Below are positions 8,686 to 16,587 of a DNA stretch of 64,000 nt, piece by piece. The notes beneath the pieces were generated by a model. The model was given only the letters and a program-made list of their open reading frames with translations. It had not been told where the DNA came from and made no database searches. Within the stretch, counting starts at the first letter, position 1. Every line of letters begins with the position of its first letter. Origin of the DNA: Saliniplasma sp046497075 (GTDB lineage: Archaea > Thermoplasmatota > Thermoplasmata > Halarchaeoplasmatales > Halarchaeoplasmataceae); contig JAWOGF010000066.1 of NCBI GenBank assembly GCA_046497075.1, positions 1 to 64,000 on the forward strand, given 5' to 3'. The position numbers were made by a program, and so were the translations under genes.

Positions 8686-9809
8686 TCTATCACGTCCATG
8701 ATCTTTTCGTAGACCTGATTGACCGTTGGTACCGAGTTCAACCTATCGTAAATGTAAAGGTTCTCTCCACCCACACATCTTTCTACTTCCATCCTATAAC
8801 CTCTGAGAGAAAGCTCAACCAATAAAATTTTAGATTCCTTACCGATTTCTTTCATCCTCTCTTGAGGGCTTGGCCACATAACTTTAGGTCTGAAAAAGCC
8901 AACTTTATAACCTTCTTCTCTAGCTTTTTTAACCGCACCTCTAACCGGTCTTGATATCGAGCCGTATGAGATCAGAACTAGTTCTGCGTCTTCACAGTGT
9001 TTTTCTTCCCAATCTTCGATCTTTTCTCTATTATCCTCGATTTTCGCAGTTAAACGCCTGACCAAATCATCTTGAGCTTCGTAACTGGCTGTGTCTCTTG
9101 TTCCATCACCTAAATGGGTAGAACCCGTAACCATCAACTCGTAGCCTTCACCGAAAGCGGGCATCGGAGGGACATGGTCCTTTTCATCAGTATCAAAGAA
9201 TTCTACATCCCCTTCTTCTGGTTTTTTTCTTTCTACGATATCAACATCTTCAGGTATCGTAAACTTCTCTCGCATGTGACCAACACCAGCATCAGCCAGC
9301 AGTATGACAGGTGTTCGATATCTTTCAGCAAGGTTGAATGCACTTATTGTAAAATCGAACATCTCCTGTACTGAGTTAGGACTTAAAGCTATGAGTTCGT
9401 AGTCTCCATGGCTCCCGAATCTCGCCTGCATCACATCTCCCGTACCCGGTTTGGTAGCCTGACCTGTTGAAGGACCGGCTCTCTGGACATTTACAAGAAC
9501 ACATGGGGTCTCTGTCATCACAGCATAACCTAAATTTTCCTGCATAAGAGAAAACCCAGGTCCGCTGGTAGCGGTCATACTTTTTAAACCGCTCCAAGAG
9601 GCGCCTGTAATTACGGCCATGCTAGCGATCTCGTCTTCCATCTGTATGAACCTTCCACCTGTTTGGGGGAGCTCTTTAGCAAGGTGATTCATCACTTCAG
9701 AAGCCGGTGTGATCGGGTATCCCGCATACAATCCCAATCCAGCTCTCATGGCACCCTCAGCACAGGCTTCATTACCTTCCATAAAATAAGTTCCCGGTTC
9801 CTTCATCAT
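8682..9809 (-). CDS. korA: 2-oxoacid:ferredoxin oxidoreductase, alpha subunit
   Basis: Alpha subunit of 375 residues that forms the substrate pocket and interdomain interface. The N-terminus reads GNEACAEGAMRAGL and YPITPASEVM near residue 31, the hallmark YPITPS-type segment of this enzyme class, followed by EDEIASMAVITGASWSG and TATSGPGFSLM. LISYGS near residue 285 begins the C-terminal domain. Overlaps korB and the ferredoxin gene by 4 bp each. It has the length of the stand-alone KGOR/VOR alpha subunit, without a fused gamma domain. Confidence 0.93.
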   Translation of the reverse strand: MMKEPGTYFMEGNEACAEGAMRAGLGLYAGYPITPASEVMNHLAKELPQTGGRFIQMEDEIASMAVITGASWSGLKSMTATSGPGFSLMQENLGYAVMTETPCVLVNVQRAGPSTGQATKPGTGDVMQARFGSHGDYELIALSPNSVQEMFDFTISAFNLAERYRTPVILLADAGVGHMREKFTIPEDVDIVERKKPEEGDVEFFDTDEKDHVPPMPAFGEGYELMVTGSTHLGDGTRDTASYEAQDDLVRRLTAKIEDNREKIEDWEEKHCEDAELVLISYGSISRPVRGAVKKAREEGYKVGFFRPKVMWPSPQERMKEIGKESKILLVELSLRGYRMEVERCVGGENLYIYDRLNSVPTVNQVYEKIMDVIE

Positions 9810-10024
9810 TCTTCCTCCTCAGCTTCTACAAAGATCGCAAAATCTGGACAAAACAATTCACATCTTCCGCATTCGATGCATGCATCGATATCTACGACTT
9901 CTGGATAATAGTTACCGTATTGGTTAAGATCATCTGACTCTCCAAGAACGTTCTTTGGGCAAAAACGGATACAGATACCACACCCAGTGCATAGATCCCG
10001 ATCGATTTTTATACTTTCCACCAT
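9806..10024 (-). CDS. korD: 2-oxoacid:ferredoxin oxidoreductase, delta (2x[4Fe-4S] ferredoxin) subunit
   Basis: 72-residue ferredoxin-like electron carrier subunit. Two CxxCxxCxxxCP clusters are visible: CTGCGICIRFCP at residues 12-23 and CIECGRCELFCP at residues 49-60, each expected to bind a 4Fe-4S cluster. It passes electrons from the thiamine site to free ferredoxin. It is the first gene of the operon, with an AGGT ribosome-binding site just before the ATG and a TATA box at about 10051-10061. Confidence 0.93.
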   Translation of the reverse strand: MVESIKIDRDLCTGCGICIRFCPKNVLGESDDLNQYGNYYPEVVDIDACIECGRCELFCPDFAIFVEAEEEE

Positions 10025-10050
10025 GATACCTGTTTGAGGCGAACTACCGC

Positions 10051-10061
10051 TGTAATATAAA
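10051..10061 (-). promoter_or_regulatory. TATA box of the korDABC operon
   Basis: On the minus strand the stretch CTTTATATTAC sits about 27-37 bp upstream of the korD start codon. Expected transcription start is near 10030, leaving a very short leader. Inferred from position and composition. Confidence 0.45.
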
Positions 10062-10079
10062 GCTTTTGAGAGTATTGTA

Positions 10080-11345
10080 TCAGTCTATAGGTGGCCAACT
10101 TGTTTTGTCATCTCTTTTCTTCACTTTTCGACTGCTTGTATCGATCTTCGTTTCACTCTTGTTACCACATCTCTTACATTCAAGTTTTCCATCTTCGGTA
10201 TATATCGCTTTGTTATTTCCACATTGGGGACAAACGTATACGGACCCTAATCCTGGTACAACTATTGATTCTTCTTCTTTTTTATCCCTTGTAACCGTAG
10301 CTGTAGATTTCTCTTTTTTGTTTTTGCCTGACAACCAGATTATAGTTCGTTTACCGTAATGGTATAAATAATAGATTCCAGCTGCCATCCAAAGGAGTAT
10401 TAAAAATCCTAAGTAAGTTTCTATGTTTGCGATATCGAATACCTTTGTAGGGACTGATAGGAAATCCCAGATGAAGTGAAGTAGTATAGCTGAATGTAGT
10501 CCGTCCTTAGCATAGAGATACCCAAAAGCTAGTCCCGCTATGAAGGTAGGAGGGAGTTTATAAACATCCCATCCTCCTAGATGAGCTACAGCGAAAACAG
10601 TAGAAGATAATAATATCGGTATTATGACGAAACGATCTTTTAGTCCAAAACCTCCGTATATGTACTTCCAATCCCATTTATTTTTTTTAACAATGATATA
10701 GAAGAACATGGGAAGTCCTAAGAAAACAGTTCGAACAAGAAGTTCTTCCCATACTGCTGCTCTAGTCATCAAATAGATGATCTGCCATAAAGGGAACTGT
10801 TCGAGTCCTGATGTTTCGGGTGAGATGCCTATCCTCTCTAGAAACATATAATATGATAAACTAAAAAATAATAATGTCATGAAAATATAGGCAAGTCTTG
10901 GTATAGGGCTATCCGCTTTATTACTGGATTTTTCTCCTTTTGAAGCGAGGGTCTCTTTGATATAATGAATAAAGTCCTGTACCCCCTTGTAGAAGATAAA
11001 AATATAGGAGAATAAAACAAAAAATACGAGTATGAAGAAATAGATTATGAAAGTGGTTCCCGTGACCTCGGTGATACCCACAGGTACGAGTAAAACCACA
11101 TATATAACGGTCCCTGTATCGGTCATATATTGGGGCACCCATTCAAGACTCCATATCAAGATCGAAGTATTAAGTATCAGATATGCTAAAAATAATAACA
11201 GAGTAAATATTGAGAAGATGTTTTTAAATTTTCTGAGTAAGCTTTTCAAACTTCCGAGATCGTTTCCGTCGTCTTTTTCAAATCTATACCCACAAGTAGG
11301 ACAGAAATCTCCTTCAGTTTCTCTACCGCAGTGTGGACATTTCAT
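10080..11345 (-). CDS. CPBP (CAAX/Abi-type) intramembrane protease flanked by two zinc ribbons
   Basis: 421-residue membrane protein. Residues 3-20 form a zinc ribbon (CPHCGRE...CPTCGY). About eight membrane helices follow. The CPBP active-site motifs are present: WEELLVRTVFLG near residue 198 (EExxxR), FAVAHLG near residue 253 and HFIWDF near residue 290. A second zinc ribbon near residues 372-394 (CPQCGN...CKRCGN) closes the protein. Family members are glutamate intramembrane proteases; archaeal targets are unknown. Zinc ribbons at both ends are an uncommon addition and may recruit partners. Confidence 0.85.
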   Translation of the reverse strand: MKCPHCGRETEGDFCPTCGYRFEKDDGNDLGSLKSLLRKFKNIFSIFTLLLFLAYLILNTSILIWSLEWVPQYMTDTGTVIYVVLLVPVGITEVTGTTFIIYFFILVFFVLFSYIFIFYKGVQDFIHYIKETLASKGEKSSNKADSPIPRLAYIFMTLLFFSLSYYMFLERIGISPETSGLEQFPLWQIIYLMTRAAVWEELLVRTVFLGLPMFFYIIVKKNKWDWKYIYGGFGLKDRFVIIPILLSSTVFAVAHLGGWDVYKLPPTFIAGLAFGYLYAKDGLHSAILLHFIWDFLSVPTKVFDIANIETYLGFLILLWMAAGIYYLYHYGKRTIIWLSGKNKKEKSTATVTRDKKEEESIVVPGLGSVYVCPQCGNNKAIYTEDGKLECKRCGNKSETKIDTSSRKVKKRDDKTSWPPID

Positions 11346-11417
11346 CGGAAATCAATTTGTTGCCATGTATTAAACATTTTACCCTAAAGTAAAGAGATAA
11401 AGATAAGAGAAGGATAT

Positions 11418-13049
11418 CTAATCCTTCTTTTTCACCTTTGTCGGTACTATCTTTTCGATCTTTTCCTCTTCAACCATCTCTGTCAAGGTGTCTCTCAATT
11501 TGAATTTTTGTACTTTTCCTCTACCGGATACAGGTAGATCCATTCCTACAACGGCGTATCTTGGAACTTTGGCACTAGCGACTCGTCCGTACAAGAAGTC
11601 AACAACATCTTGTGGTGATATGTCTGCGTTTTTAGTGGGTACTACAGAAGCGGCTACAACTTCACCTAATTCGTCATCCGGTACACCTACGACAGCTACT
11701 TCTTTGATCTCGGGATGTTCAAGTAAGTATTCCTCGATCTCCCTGGGATAAACGTTCAAACCACCAACGATTACCATGTCTTTCTTTCTACCGACTATCT
11801 TCACGTAACCCCGCTCGTCCATTTCCGCAAGATCTCCACTGTGCAGCCATCCGTTTTCGATAGTATCATCCGTGGCTTCTGGTTTATTGTAGTATCCTTC
11901 CATCACATTATAACCTTTAACCAATAGTTCCCCGGTCTCCCCTGGTTCCACTTCTTCACCTGCGTCATCCACGATTTTTACTTCTTGATCTGGCATAACT
12001 CTTCCAACGGTCTCTACCCGGTCCTCTACAGAATCGTCGAACCTCGTCATCGTGACTCCGGGTGAGGCCTCCGTTAATCCATAAGTTATCGATACGTTAC
12101 ATCCGAGGTCATCGATAACCGATTTCATGGTCTCAACTGGACAGCTAGACCCAGCCATTATGCCGGTTCTGAGACTATCGGTATCGTAATCTTCTTCTTT
12201 TGCAACTTCAAGTTCGCGGATGAACATAGTTGGTACACCGTGGATCATAGTCGCCTCCTCATTTTCTACTAAATCTAACGCTTTGTGTGGTTCGAAATCA
12301 ACTATAGGTATCATAGTTCCTCCGAAGACCACCATCAATGTAATACTCATAACGTTTCCAAAACAGTGACTGAAAGGAACGGGAATTACGAGTTTATCAT
12401 CTTCTGATGTATGTAGAATATCACCCTGATCATGTGCATTTTTAACGATCTGGTAATGGGTAAGTTGAACACCTTTTGGTTTTCCTGTAGTCCCTGAGGT
12501 ATACAGAATAAAGGTAATATCATCGTAATGCGTATTCTTTTTTCTTTCTAAGTAGTCTTCATCGTTTTCCCAACCTTTACCTTGTTCTAACGCATCATCG
12601 AAATTTACTGTAGGGATCTTGTCACTTCCTCCTTCCAACAGTATGACCTGTTCTAATTTAGGAAGATCAGATTTTACTTCCTCTAGTATATCCAAGAACT
12701 TGTACTTGCCGTGTGTATCTGTAGTTATCACTGCTTTTGTATCCGAGTCATCGAACATATACTGTATCTCACCGCTTTTGTACCAAGGATCCGTAGGTAC
12801 AACGACTGCACCTATTTTAGGCACCGCAAACCATGCGACAACCCATTCAGGTAGATTGGGAAGCCAGATAGAAACTTTATCACCTCTACCGATACCTTTA
12901 TTCATCAAGAAATTTGCAAGTCTTTCAGCTTTTTCGTTCAGTTCCTTATAGGTTATCCTCTGATCATTAAATATGATCGCTTCTTTATCGGGATATTCCT
13001 TTGCTTTCTCCTCCAATAATTTGCCGATAGTGATTTTTGTCTTTTCCAT
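11418..13049 (-). CDS. Long-chain-fatty-acid/acyl-CoA ligase (AMP-forming)
   Basis: Member of the ANL adenylating superfamily, 543 residues, which activates a carboxylic acid as acyl-AMP and transfers it to CoA. The phosphate-binding loop YTSGTTGKPKG is near residue 183, YGLTEASP near residue 321 is the A5 motif, SGDLAE near residue 407 the A7 motif with the ribose-binding Asp, and GRGKVQK near residue 514 holds the C-terminal catalytic lysine. It has its own promoter and a hairpin leader. Medium- or long-chain fatty acids are likely substrates but not certain. Confidence 0.9.
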   Translation of the reverse strand: MEKTKITIGKLLEEKAKEYPDKEAIIFNDQRITYKELNEKAERLANFLMNKGIGRGDKVSIWLPNLPEWVVAWFAVPKIGAVVVPTDPWYKSGEIQYMFDDSDTKAVITTDTHGKYKFLDILEEVKSDLPKLEQVILLEGGSDKIPTVNFDDALEQGKGWENDEDYLERKKNTHYDDITFILYTSGTTGKPKGVQLTHYQIVKNAHDQGDILHTSEDDKLVIPVPFSHCFGNVMSITLMVVFGGTMIPIVDFEPHKALDLVENEEATMIHGVPTMFIRELEVAKEEDYDTDSLRTGIMAGSSCPVETMKSVIDDLGCNVSITYGLTEASPGVTMTRFDDSVEDRVETVGRVMPDQEVKIVDDAGEEVEPGETGELLVKGYNVMEGYYNKPEATDDTIENGWLHSGDLAEMDERGYVKIVGRKKDMVIVGGLNVYPREIEEYLLEHPEIKEVAVVGVPDDELGEVVAASVVPTKNADISPQDVVDFLYGRVASAKVPRYAVVGMDLPVSGRGKVQKFKLRDTLTEMVEEEKIEKIVPTKVKKKD

Positions 13050-13052
13050 TTT

Positions 13053-13081
13053 ATTGACCCCGTCGCTATTCGAGGGTCAAT
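13053..13081 (-). promoter_or_regulatory. Hairpin/operator immediately upstream of the acyl-CoA ligase start
   Basis: Perfect 8-bp inverted repeat (ATTGACCC at 13053-13060, GGGTCAAT at 13074-13081) with a 13-base centre, ending 3 bp before the start codon. On the minus strand the arm nearest the start carries GGGGTC, the only Shine-Dalgarno-like sequence. It could be a transcriptional operator or an RNA hairpin controlling translation. Confidence 0.6.
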
Positions 13082-13114
13082 TTGCGAAATCAGTTATAAG
13101 CCTTACGATTAGAG

Positions 13115-13125
13115 CATATATATAA
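13115..13125 (-). promoter_or_regulatory. TATA box of the acyl-CoA ligase gene
   Basis: Minus-strand TTATATATATG centred near 13120 predicts a start near 13094 and a leader of about 45 bases that would contain the inverted repeat at 13053-13081. Confidence 0.55.
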
Positions 13126-13136
13126 CGCCGAATATC

Positions 13137-13907
13137 TCAAACACCGTTTGGTCTCCTTCCTACAATAACATATCCTGTATGTCCCAGCATATCAAAGGAG
13201 GGCCTTACACCCTTTTCTTTCACGATCATCTCCCGCTCTAAATTTTCGAAAGATTTTATATCTATATAGTTATGCTTCCTCAACTCTTTTACTGTTTTTT
13301 CCAATTGATTCATGGATGGAATATAGCCAGCAAAAAATCCCCCGCCTTTTAAAACCTCATTCGCCATAGATACGGCGTTCCATGGTTCTGGTATATCCAC
13401 TATAAAAGCATCCGCACCCCTTTCTTCGACATCTTCAGTAACATCACCATGGACTATTTCACATCTATCCTCTAATCCCAACTTTTTGATGTTCGATCGG
13501 GCGGTTTTGATATGGTCTTCTCGAAGTTCATAAGTGATCACTTTGCCATCTTTTCCTACACATTTTCCGAGTACTGAAGTAAGCAACCCAGATCCCGCAC
13601 CTCCTTCTATTACGTTATCTCCGCAGAAGAGGTCGCAGTAAAACGCTATCTGGATACCTATGCGGGGTAATATTATCTGGGCATCTCTCTTCAGGAAATG
13701 TTCAGCATCTTTAATTGCGGGCTGTAGCAGCCTATATTCATCTCTACCCAACTCGATGAGACTTCCCCATTCTTGACCTATCATCCTATTTGTATCTATG
13801 ATACCGAGACCTGAGACTTTTTTTGTTTCTCCGTTGACTTCAACCAAGGTCATCCAGTTTTTTTTCCAAAGGATTACTTTTTCTCCCTCTTTAATCATGA
13901 TCTTCAA
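13137..13907 (-). CDS. trmI: tRNA (adenine-N1)-methyltransferase TrmI
   Basis: SAM-dependent methyltransferase of 256 residues that makes 1-methyladenosine at tRNA position 58 (and 57 in archaea). The N-terminal small beta domain (residues 1-60) is followed by the Rossmann domain with VIEGGAGSGLLTSVLGK near residue 98 (SAM motif I), YELREDH near residue 121 (motif II) and AFIVDIPEPW near residue 152 (motif IV, DxPxPW, typical of TrmI). Length fits the archaeal family. Start could be 9 bp downstream at a second ATG. It lies 12 bp after the coiled-coil gene on the same strand. Confidence 0.93.
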   Translation of the reverse strand: MKIMIKEGEKVILWKKNWMTLVEVNGETKKVSGLGIIDTNRMIGQEWGSLIELGRDEYRLLQPAIKDAEHFLKRDAQIILPRIGIQIAFYCDLFCGDNVIEGGAGSGLLTSVLGKCVGKDGKVITYELREDHIKTARSNIKKLGLEDRCEIVHGDVTEDVEERGADAFIVDIPEPWNAVSMANEVLKGGGFFAGYIPSMNQLEKTVKELRKHNYIDIKSFENLEREMIVKEKGVRPSFDMLGHTGYVIVGRRPNGV

Positions 13908-13919
13908 CTTATCTAAGAT

Positions 13920-14432
13920 TTATAGTTTATCTTCTAACTTCTTTAGCTGGTCGTTAATAGATTCGTACTGATCCATGAGGTCCATCAAATCATCCGAATC
14001 TTCTAGTGTAAAGAAATCATTTTCGATCAATTCTTCCAAGGTTTGTTTTACATGTTCCTTATCTTCACGATCCTTTTGCTTCCACTCCTGTAATTTTTGG
14101 TCTAATCTCTGGTTTCTTTCATCTTGAGATAGTTCTACGATCTCATCTAAATCTTCAAATCCCAGCTCTCTAACCTCATTCTCCATTCTGAAGCATTGTG
14201 CCCTATTTACAGGTTCTCCATTCATTGTGTAATTCCCTCCTTTTTTTCCGATATCAACCGTCCGATACGATTGTATTTTCTCTCTTGGATCATCAGCTAC
14301 TGTCTTGTTGTAATCTGTTTTTAACCGCTTGACTATACTTTCTTCGAGGTTCTCTTTAGCGTTCAGTTTCAGGTATCTTTCGATGGTCCCCAATCTATCT
14401 TTTATCTCGTTCAGTTCTTCTTCTATATTCAT
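13920..14432 (-). CDS. Hypothetical charged coiled-coil protein
   Basis: I recognise no family. 170 residues, highly charged, with predicted coiled coils at both ends (about residues 1-35 and 105-170) and a central non-helical patch with GKKGGNYTMNGEPVN near residue 74 that may form a small fold. One cysteine (C90), no membrane segment. It is cotranscribed upstream of trmI and divergent from the alkyltransferase-endonuclease V gene. Confidence 0.6.
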   Translation of the reverse strand: MNIEEELNEIKDRLGTIERYLKLNAKENLEESIVKRLKTDYNKTVADDPREKIQSYRTVDIGKKGGNYTMNGEPVNRAQCFRMENEVRELGFEDLDEIVELSQDERNQRLDQKLQEWKQKDREDKEHVKQTLEELIENDFFTLEDSDDLMDLMDQYESINDQLKKLEDKL

Positions 14433-14526
14433 CGTTTCCCTAAACGATATGTGACTATGCTTTTATACTTTTTTAACACATGAAAAACCGAAAATGGTTT
14501 ATTATAAGATATTGATTTCTTGACCG

Positions 14527-15492
14527 ATGCCCATTCCTAAAATCGTCCACGAGTTCAGGAGTTATTTTTACGATCTAGTGAGACAGATCCCTGAGGGTAA
14601 GGTCACCACTTATGGGACTTTAGCTGAAGCCTTGGGTGATAAGATAGCCGCACGCGCTGTCGGTAAGATGTTGAACGAAAATCCTATGCCTATCGTAGTT
14701 CCATGCCATAGGGTCGTTATGTCTAATGGTAAGATAGGGGGATTTGGGATGGGTGTACCAAAGAAAAAGGAACTGTTAGAGGGTGAGGGTATAACTGTAC
14801 GAAATGATCGAATCAAAAACTTTGAGAATGTGCTATTTACGGATTTTGAAGCGGACCCTGTTCTTAAATTGCTGAAAAAAGAGCAGAAAAAAGCTAAGAA
14901 AAAAGTAAAAATCGAAGGTCGTGTTGAAGGTGTAAAGATTGTGGGCGGTGTAGATGTCTCATATGGTAATAATAAAGCATACGGTTCACTTTCTCTTTGG
15001 AGAGAGGGTAAAGAAATAGATAATATTATGGTTGAAAAGGAAATCTCTTTTCCATACATACCTACATACCTCTCTTATCGAGAACTCCCGGTGTTGATAA
15101 AATTGATCAAAAGTTCAGATATCTCACCTGATGTAGTACTTGTAGATGGTAACGGTATACTTCACCCGAGATGTCTAGGTTTAGCGTCACATTTAGGTGT
15201 CGAGTTAGATATCGCCACGATAGGTGTAGCTAAAAGTTTGTTATTGGGTACGGTGAATGGAGACGTTTCACATCAAGAACCCGTTAAAGAGATAGCGGAT
15301 AAGGAAAAAATACTGGGTTATGCTTTTTTAAGCAGTTCTAGAGCAAAAAATCCAATATATGTTTCCCCTGGGCATAAGGTATCTTTTGAGACTTCTTTAG
15401 AGATTGTTAAAAATCATTGTGAGTTCAAAATTCCTAACCCCATCCGTAATGCACATATAGCTGCAAATGAAATGAGGAAAAACCATGAGTAA
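14527..15492 (+). CDS. O6-alkylguanine-DNA alkyltransferase fused to endonuclease V
   Basis: Two DNA repair enzymes in one 321-residue chain. Residues 1-95 are the alkyltransferase domain: KVTTYGTLAEAL and RAVGKMLNENP for DNA binding, then the PCHRV motif with acceptor Cys60. Residues 130-318 are endonuclease V, which cuts near deaminated adenine (inosine): D143 in GVDVSYG, E186 in YLSYRE, D207 in LVDGNGILHPR and K236. The alkyltransferase lacks its usual N-terminal domain, as in the characterised Ferroplasma acidarmanus fusion. A lysine-rich linker (115-130) joins the domains. It overlaps the next gene by 8 bp. Confidence 0.95.
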   Translation: MPIPKIVHEFRSYFYDLVRQIPEGKVTTYGTLAEALGDKIAARAVGKMLNENPMPIVVPCHRVVMSNGKIGGFGMGVPKKKELLEGEGITVRNDRIKNFENVLFTDFEADPVLKLLKKEQKKAKKKVKIEGRVEGVKIVGGVDVSYGNNKAYGSLSLWREGKEIDNIMVEKEISFPYIPTYLSYRELPVLIKLIKSSDISPDVVLVDGNGILHPRCLGLASHLGVELDIATIGVAKSLLLGTVNGDVSHQEPVKEIADKEKILGYAFLSSSRAKNPIYVSPGHKVSFETSLEIVKNHCEFKIPNPIRNAHIAANEMRKNHE

Positions 15493-16522
15493 AGTCCCTT
15501 TACTTTATCATGAAGATTATGTGAAGTATGAATTTGGGGATTTCCATCCATTCAATTCCGATCGCTTCCCAAAATTTATCTCGATGATAAAAGAGGAGAA
15601 GGGTCTTGGAGATTCTTTACAGATAATTGGATCCCCTCGAGCGGAAAACAAAGAACTCTGTATGGTCCATACCCCTACATATATAGATAGAGTTGAGAAG
15701 ATGGCGAAAATAGGGGGAAGATTATCACCTGATACCCCTGTATTAAAGGAGGCTCCTGAAGCTGCTAGACGGATCGTAGGTGGTAGTTTAGAGGCAGCTA
15801 AGTTGAGTGAAGAATATCATACAGTGATAAATTTTGGAGGACTTCATCATGCCGGTAGGGAGAAAGGGGAGGGGTTTTGTTTATTTAATGATGTGGCTAT
15901 AGCAGCTCAATACCTTGTTAATCAGGGGAAACGGGTGTGTATTTTGGATACTGATGCCCATCAGGGAAACGGAACCATGGATATATTTTATGGTTCACCT
16001 GATGTTTTATTTATATCTATACATCAGGATCCAAAAACTCTTTATCCCGGTAAGGGTAACATAGAAGAGATCGGACTTGGAGCAGGCGAGGGTTTTACGG
16101 TGAACATTCCATTACCAAGAGATTCTAACATCTCAGAGTATCATCATAGTTTTCAAGAAGTTATAACTCCAATCATAAAAGAGTATAGACCCGATGTGAT
16201 CATCAGGAACGGAGGCTCGGACCCACATCATTCAGATTCCCTAACAGATTTAGCTTTAGATATGAGAGGATTGGAATTTTTAGGTAGGAGTGCGGCTGAT
16301 ATTGCCCGTGAAGTTAGAGTCCCTCACATAGATCTGGTGTTATCTGGTTATGGTTTGAGGGTGCTTGAAGGATGGCATGCTATATTAAAAGGAGTACTAA
16401 ATTTAGATATAGAAACACCTACGGATCAAAAGATCGGTGAGATCGGTCTTGAGCCAAAAAGTACGCTTGTAGATTCTATAAATGACTTAAAGGAGATTTT
16501 AGGATATTGGTGGAAAATCTGA
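15485..16522 (+). CDS. Histone deacetylase-family amidohydrolase
   Basis: 345-residue zinc amidohydrolase of the HDAC/acetoin utilisation/acetylpolyamine family. The charge-relay histidines H121-H122 are in GLHHAG, zinc ligands D157 and H159 in DTDAHQGNGT, and a later GGSDPHHSD near residue 239 supplies the third ligand Asp; SGYGL near residue 318 replaces the catalytic-tyrosine GGY loop, with Tyr kept. Substrate may be an acetylated polyamine or lysine. It overlaps the repair fusion by 8 bp, so the two are translated together. A T-rich terminator follows. Confidence 0.9.
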   Translation: MSKVPLLYHEDYVKYEFGDFHPFNSDRFPKFISMIKEEKGLGDSLQIIGSPRAENKELCMVHTPTYIDRVEKMAKIGGRLSPDTPVLKEAPEAARRIVGGSLEAAKLSEEYHTVINFGGLHHAGREKGEGFCLFNDVAIAAQYLVNQGKRVCILDTDAHQGNGTMDIFYGSPDVLFISIHQDPKTLYPGKGNIEEIGLGAGEGFTVNIPLPRDSNISEYHHSFQEVITPIIKEYRPDVIIRNGGSDPHHSDSLTDLALDMRGLEFLGRSAADIAREVRVPHIDLVLSGYGLRVLEGWHAILKGVLNLDIETPTDQKIGEIGLEPKSTLVDSINDLKEILGYWWKI

Positions 16523-16530
16523 ATTATAGC

Positions 16531-16541
16531 TTTTTCTTTTT
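16531..16541 (+). terminator. T-rich terminator after the amidohydrolase gene
   Basis: The run TTTTTCTTTTT begins 8 bp after the stop codon at 16522. Archaeal RNA polymerase terminates at oligo-T on the non-template strand, so this probably ends the preceding unit before the ribosomal promoter. Confidence 0.5.
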
Positions 16542-16575
16542 GTGGGGATAAACAATTATCGACGATACACCGTTA

Positions 16576-16584
16576 GATATAAAT
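16576..16584 (+). promoter_or_regulatory. TATA box candidate for the ribosomal-protein operon
   Basis: GATATAAAT centred near 16580 is the best TATA match upstream of L3; standard spacing gives a start near 16604-16608 and a leader of about 160 bases. A weaker A/T-rich stretch at 16549-16559 would put the start near 16580. Which is used decides how much of the leader structure exists as RNA. Confidence 0.5.
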
Positions 16585-16587
16585 AAC

